DNA of 7,601 nucleotides. Source: Bdellovibrio sp. Lineage in GTDB: Bacteria; Bdellovibrionota; UBA1018. The notes under the pieces were generated by a model. It saw nothing but the letters and a program-made list of their open reading frames with translations, was not told the origin of the DNA and made no database searches. The stretch spans positions 1-7,601 of the forward strand of contig JACRAO010000155.1 of NCBI GenBank assembly GCA_016213345.1, read 5' to 3'. This document shows positions 5,673-7,601 of this stretch, one piece after another; position 1 is the stretch's first letter, and every line of letters begins with the position of its first letter. The position numbers and the translations under genes are program-made.

Positions 5673-7601
5673 ATGGATCTGTTAGGCCAATCAGCTCTTA
5701 TTTTGACAGCTTGCAGCTTTGCCTTTGGTGTGTCTATTCTGTCACGTAATGTTAAAAATAAGCTCTACCTTGCCTTTGCTGCTATTTGTACGCTTATCTC
5801 GGTTTGGGCATTCTCATTTTCACTGTTTAAGATTTGGAATTATTTTGAATTTTATCGTTTTCATCTTTTATTTAACCTTTGGTTATCTCCAGTAACTTTA
5901 GCTTTTATACGCTTCATGGTCAGAATTCAGGATTCGTTTAGCAAACGCCTTTTTGAACTGAGTCTGCTAACTTCAGGGTTTTTAACTTTTGCATGGCTTT
6001 TTCATTATGATCAAAAAATTAATTGGATTTTACAGTGGATTTATTTTTCTCCTGGCTTTGTCATTATTCAGATTTTTTACTTAATGTGGATTGATCGTAA
6101 ATTAAAACGTGGCCTAAAAAGATTGCCAAAATTACCAACGGTTGGTTTTGGAAAACGAAACCTAATATATCTGGGTGGTCTTTTGGTTTTGATTACTTCT
6201 GTTATGGACCACGTACATTGGGAGATCATGAGCGGAGTAATACCAACTCTTGGAAATATAGGACTTTCTATTTATTTGTTTTTCTTGAGTCAAGCTATTA
6301 CTCAACAAAGATTATTAAACATTGGTGCCCTGTTTTCGCGTTTTGTGGTTTTACTGATTGTAGCATTAATACTCACTGGTATTTATACAGTGCTTGTTTC
6401 TTGGATTCAAAACAGTCCTGGGCTTTTCTTTTTAAACTCTTTTATTAGTTCGTTTTTGATTTTGGCACTATTGGACCCTTTGAGAACTGCTGTTAGATAC
6501 CTAACGCTGTTTTTGCTCAAAAAACAACATCAAAAACTTTATGATACTTTATTAGAATCTCAAAGAAAACTTGTTGGAGTAGTTGATCTTGGAGCTTTAT
6601 TTCAAGCTATTTTACAAACTGTAGAACAAACATTACAACCCAAAAAAGCTTCTCTTTTTTTATTAAGAACTGAAGGAACTAAGTTCAGAAGAGTGAGAAC
6701 TCTTGGCAAAGAACAAGCTCAGGGCAATACACCTAGAGAAGTTTTAGCCAATCATGCTTTATTGCAATATAGTTTAATGTTTTATAAAAAAGGTGAACTT
6801 CCTATTTTATTGGACCAGGTGTTAGAAAACGAACTAGATCGAACAACAAGTCATGAACAAAAAATACAGATTATAACTCTAATACAGGATCTGAAAGCGC
6901 TTGAATGCAATTTGCTGATTCCTCTTATTTGTTCTAGACAAATTTTGGGCTTTGTCACTGTGAGCATCGAAACTCCGCCTGCCCCATGGGGCAGTAATTG
7001 GGGACTGCTTTCTATGATTTATCCATATTTTGAAGAAGCCGCAAAAACACTTCAAAATATGGAAGTTTTTGTCAGACAACGAGAAAAAGAACGATTAGCA
7101 ACTTTAGGAGAAATGGCGGCAGGATTAGCTCATGAAATTAGAAATCCACTAGGCGCAATCAAGGGTGCTGCACAGTTTTTGGATCCAGCCATTCCCAGAC
7201 CGGAAAGCCGTTTTTTGAAGATAATTATCGAAGAAGTTGATCGTCTGAATCGAGTAGTCATGCAGTTTTTAGAATATTCTAAACCAAACGCATTTGATTT
7301 TAAAAAAACAGACGTTCATGTATTGGCTAAAAAAACCATAGACTTATTGAGGCCGAGTTTAAAGCCAGAAGTTTTTTTAGAATTTATGCCATCTCATAAA
7401 AACGCACTTGTTTTAGTGGCTCCTGAGCAAATTCAGCAAGTACTATTGAATTTAGTGCAAAATAGTATAAAAGCTGCAGAAAATACAGCACAGCCATCTG
7501 TTAAGGTTTTTATTGATGTAGAAGGAGATCATGCACAAAGAGAGGTATTGATTTCTGTTGAGGACAATGGGGTTGGTATTAAAAAAGAAAATTTAGATAA
7601 A
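5673..7601 (+). CDS. membrane sensor histidine kinase (multi-TM, GAF, HisKA, HATPase), 3' end beyond window
   Basis: A sensor kinase that autophosphorylates on histidine and passes the phosphate to a response regulator. The frame is open for 643 residues to the right edge. Residues 1-270 hold about nine hydrophobic segments (near 5-24, 31-52, 64-82, 94-111, 118-140, 163-179, 190-207, 222-245, 251-268), resembling the 7TM-plus sensor region of ComP/PrsK-like kinases. A charged linker (270-300) leads to a GAF-like domain (about 300-462). The HisKA H-box is GLAHEIRNPLGAIKG with phospho-acceptor His487. The HATPase part has the N-box LLNLVQNSIKA (Asn593, Asn597) and G1 DNGVGI (631-636); the later G-boxes lie beyond the window. 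The H-box resembles NtrB/AtoS/ZraS-type kinases, which often pair with sigma-54 activators. The ATG at 5673 begins the hydrophobic N-terminus; its Shine-Dalgarno is weak (GAGAA, 5661-5665). The signal sensed is unknown. Confidence 0.92.
   Translation, partial: MDLLGQSALILTACSFAFGVSILSRNVKNKLYLAFAAICTLISVWAFSFSLFKIWNYFEFYRFHLLFNLWLSPVTLAFIRFMVRIQDSFSKRLFELSLLTSGFLTFAWLFHYDQKINWILQWIYFSPGFVIIQIFYLMWIDRKLKRGLKRLPKLPTVGFGKRNLIYLGGLLVLITSVMDHVHWEIMSGVIPTLGNIGLSIYLFFLSQAITQQRLLNIGALFSRFVVLLIVALILTGIYTVLVSWIQNSPGLFFLNSFISSFLILALLDPLRTAVRYLTLFLLKKQHQKLYDTLLESQRKLVGVVDLGALFQAILQTVEQTLQPKKASLFLLRTEGTKFRRVRTLGKEQAQGNTPREVLANHALLQYSLMFYKKGELPILLDQVLENELDRTTSHEQKIQIITLIQDLKALECNLLIPLICSRQILGFVTVSIETPPAPWGSNWGLLSMIYPYFEEAAKTLQNMEVFVRQREKERLATLGEMAAGLAHEIRNPLGAIKGAAQFLDPAIPRPESRFLKIIIEEVDRLNRVVMQFLEYSKPNAFDFKKTDVHVLAKKTIDLLRPSLKPEVFLEFMPSHKNALVLVAPEQIQQVLLNLVQNSIKAAENTAQPSVKVFIDVEGDHAQREVLISVEDNGVGIKKENLDK

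Noticed and set aside
6218..7079. Open frames inside the kinase gene (6218-6448 plus, 6879-7079 minus)
   Set aside because: The kinase frame is continuous through both regions with recognisable membrane and GAF sequence; these are shadows.

Overview
The window is AT-rich bacterial chromosome. It carries a short flagellin with a sigma-28 promoter, TrmB, an M1 aminopeptidase with a HEAT-like tail, and a multi-TM/GAF histidine kinase, on alternating strands. This mix, with the low GC, fits the predatory Bdellovibrio/Bacteriovorax-like bacteria (Bdellovibrionota) or their relatives. That placement is inference; no rRNA or other strong marker is present.

Layout. Positions 1-1723 hold three minus-strand genes, read right to left: flagellin, a 57-residue zinc-ribbon protein (DUF5679-like), and trmB, which runs off the left edge. 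The zinc-ribbon and trmB frames overlap by 49 bases. The flagellin has a clear FliA-type promoter; the next two genes may be read through from it or use a TTGACA promoter just after the flagellin stop. Positions 1724-1936 are a divergent intergenic region. Positions 1937-5088 carry two plus-strand genes: a small exported, probably helical protein of unknown function, and an 865-residue M1 aminopeptidase, closed by a Rho-independent terminator. A minus-strand gene (5113-5592) converges on it and encodes a membrane-anchored protein with a probable Ig-like outer domain. After an 80-bp divergent spacer containing a 14-bp palindrome, a histidine kinase starts at 5673 and is cut by the right edge while still open.

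How they may work together. The genes look mostly like separate transcription units: motility (flagellin), tRNA modification (TrmB), cytoplasmic peptide breakdown (M1 enzyme) and signalling (kinase). I saw no phage, transposon, CRISPR, toxin-antitoxin or defence system, and no tRNA or rRNA gene. The points most worth a second look are the regulatory region around the flagellin, the Asn in TrmB motif I, the two unassigned envelope proteins, and the kinase with its probable off-window partner. No intergenic stretch exceeds 300 bases.
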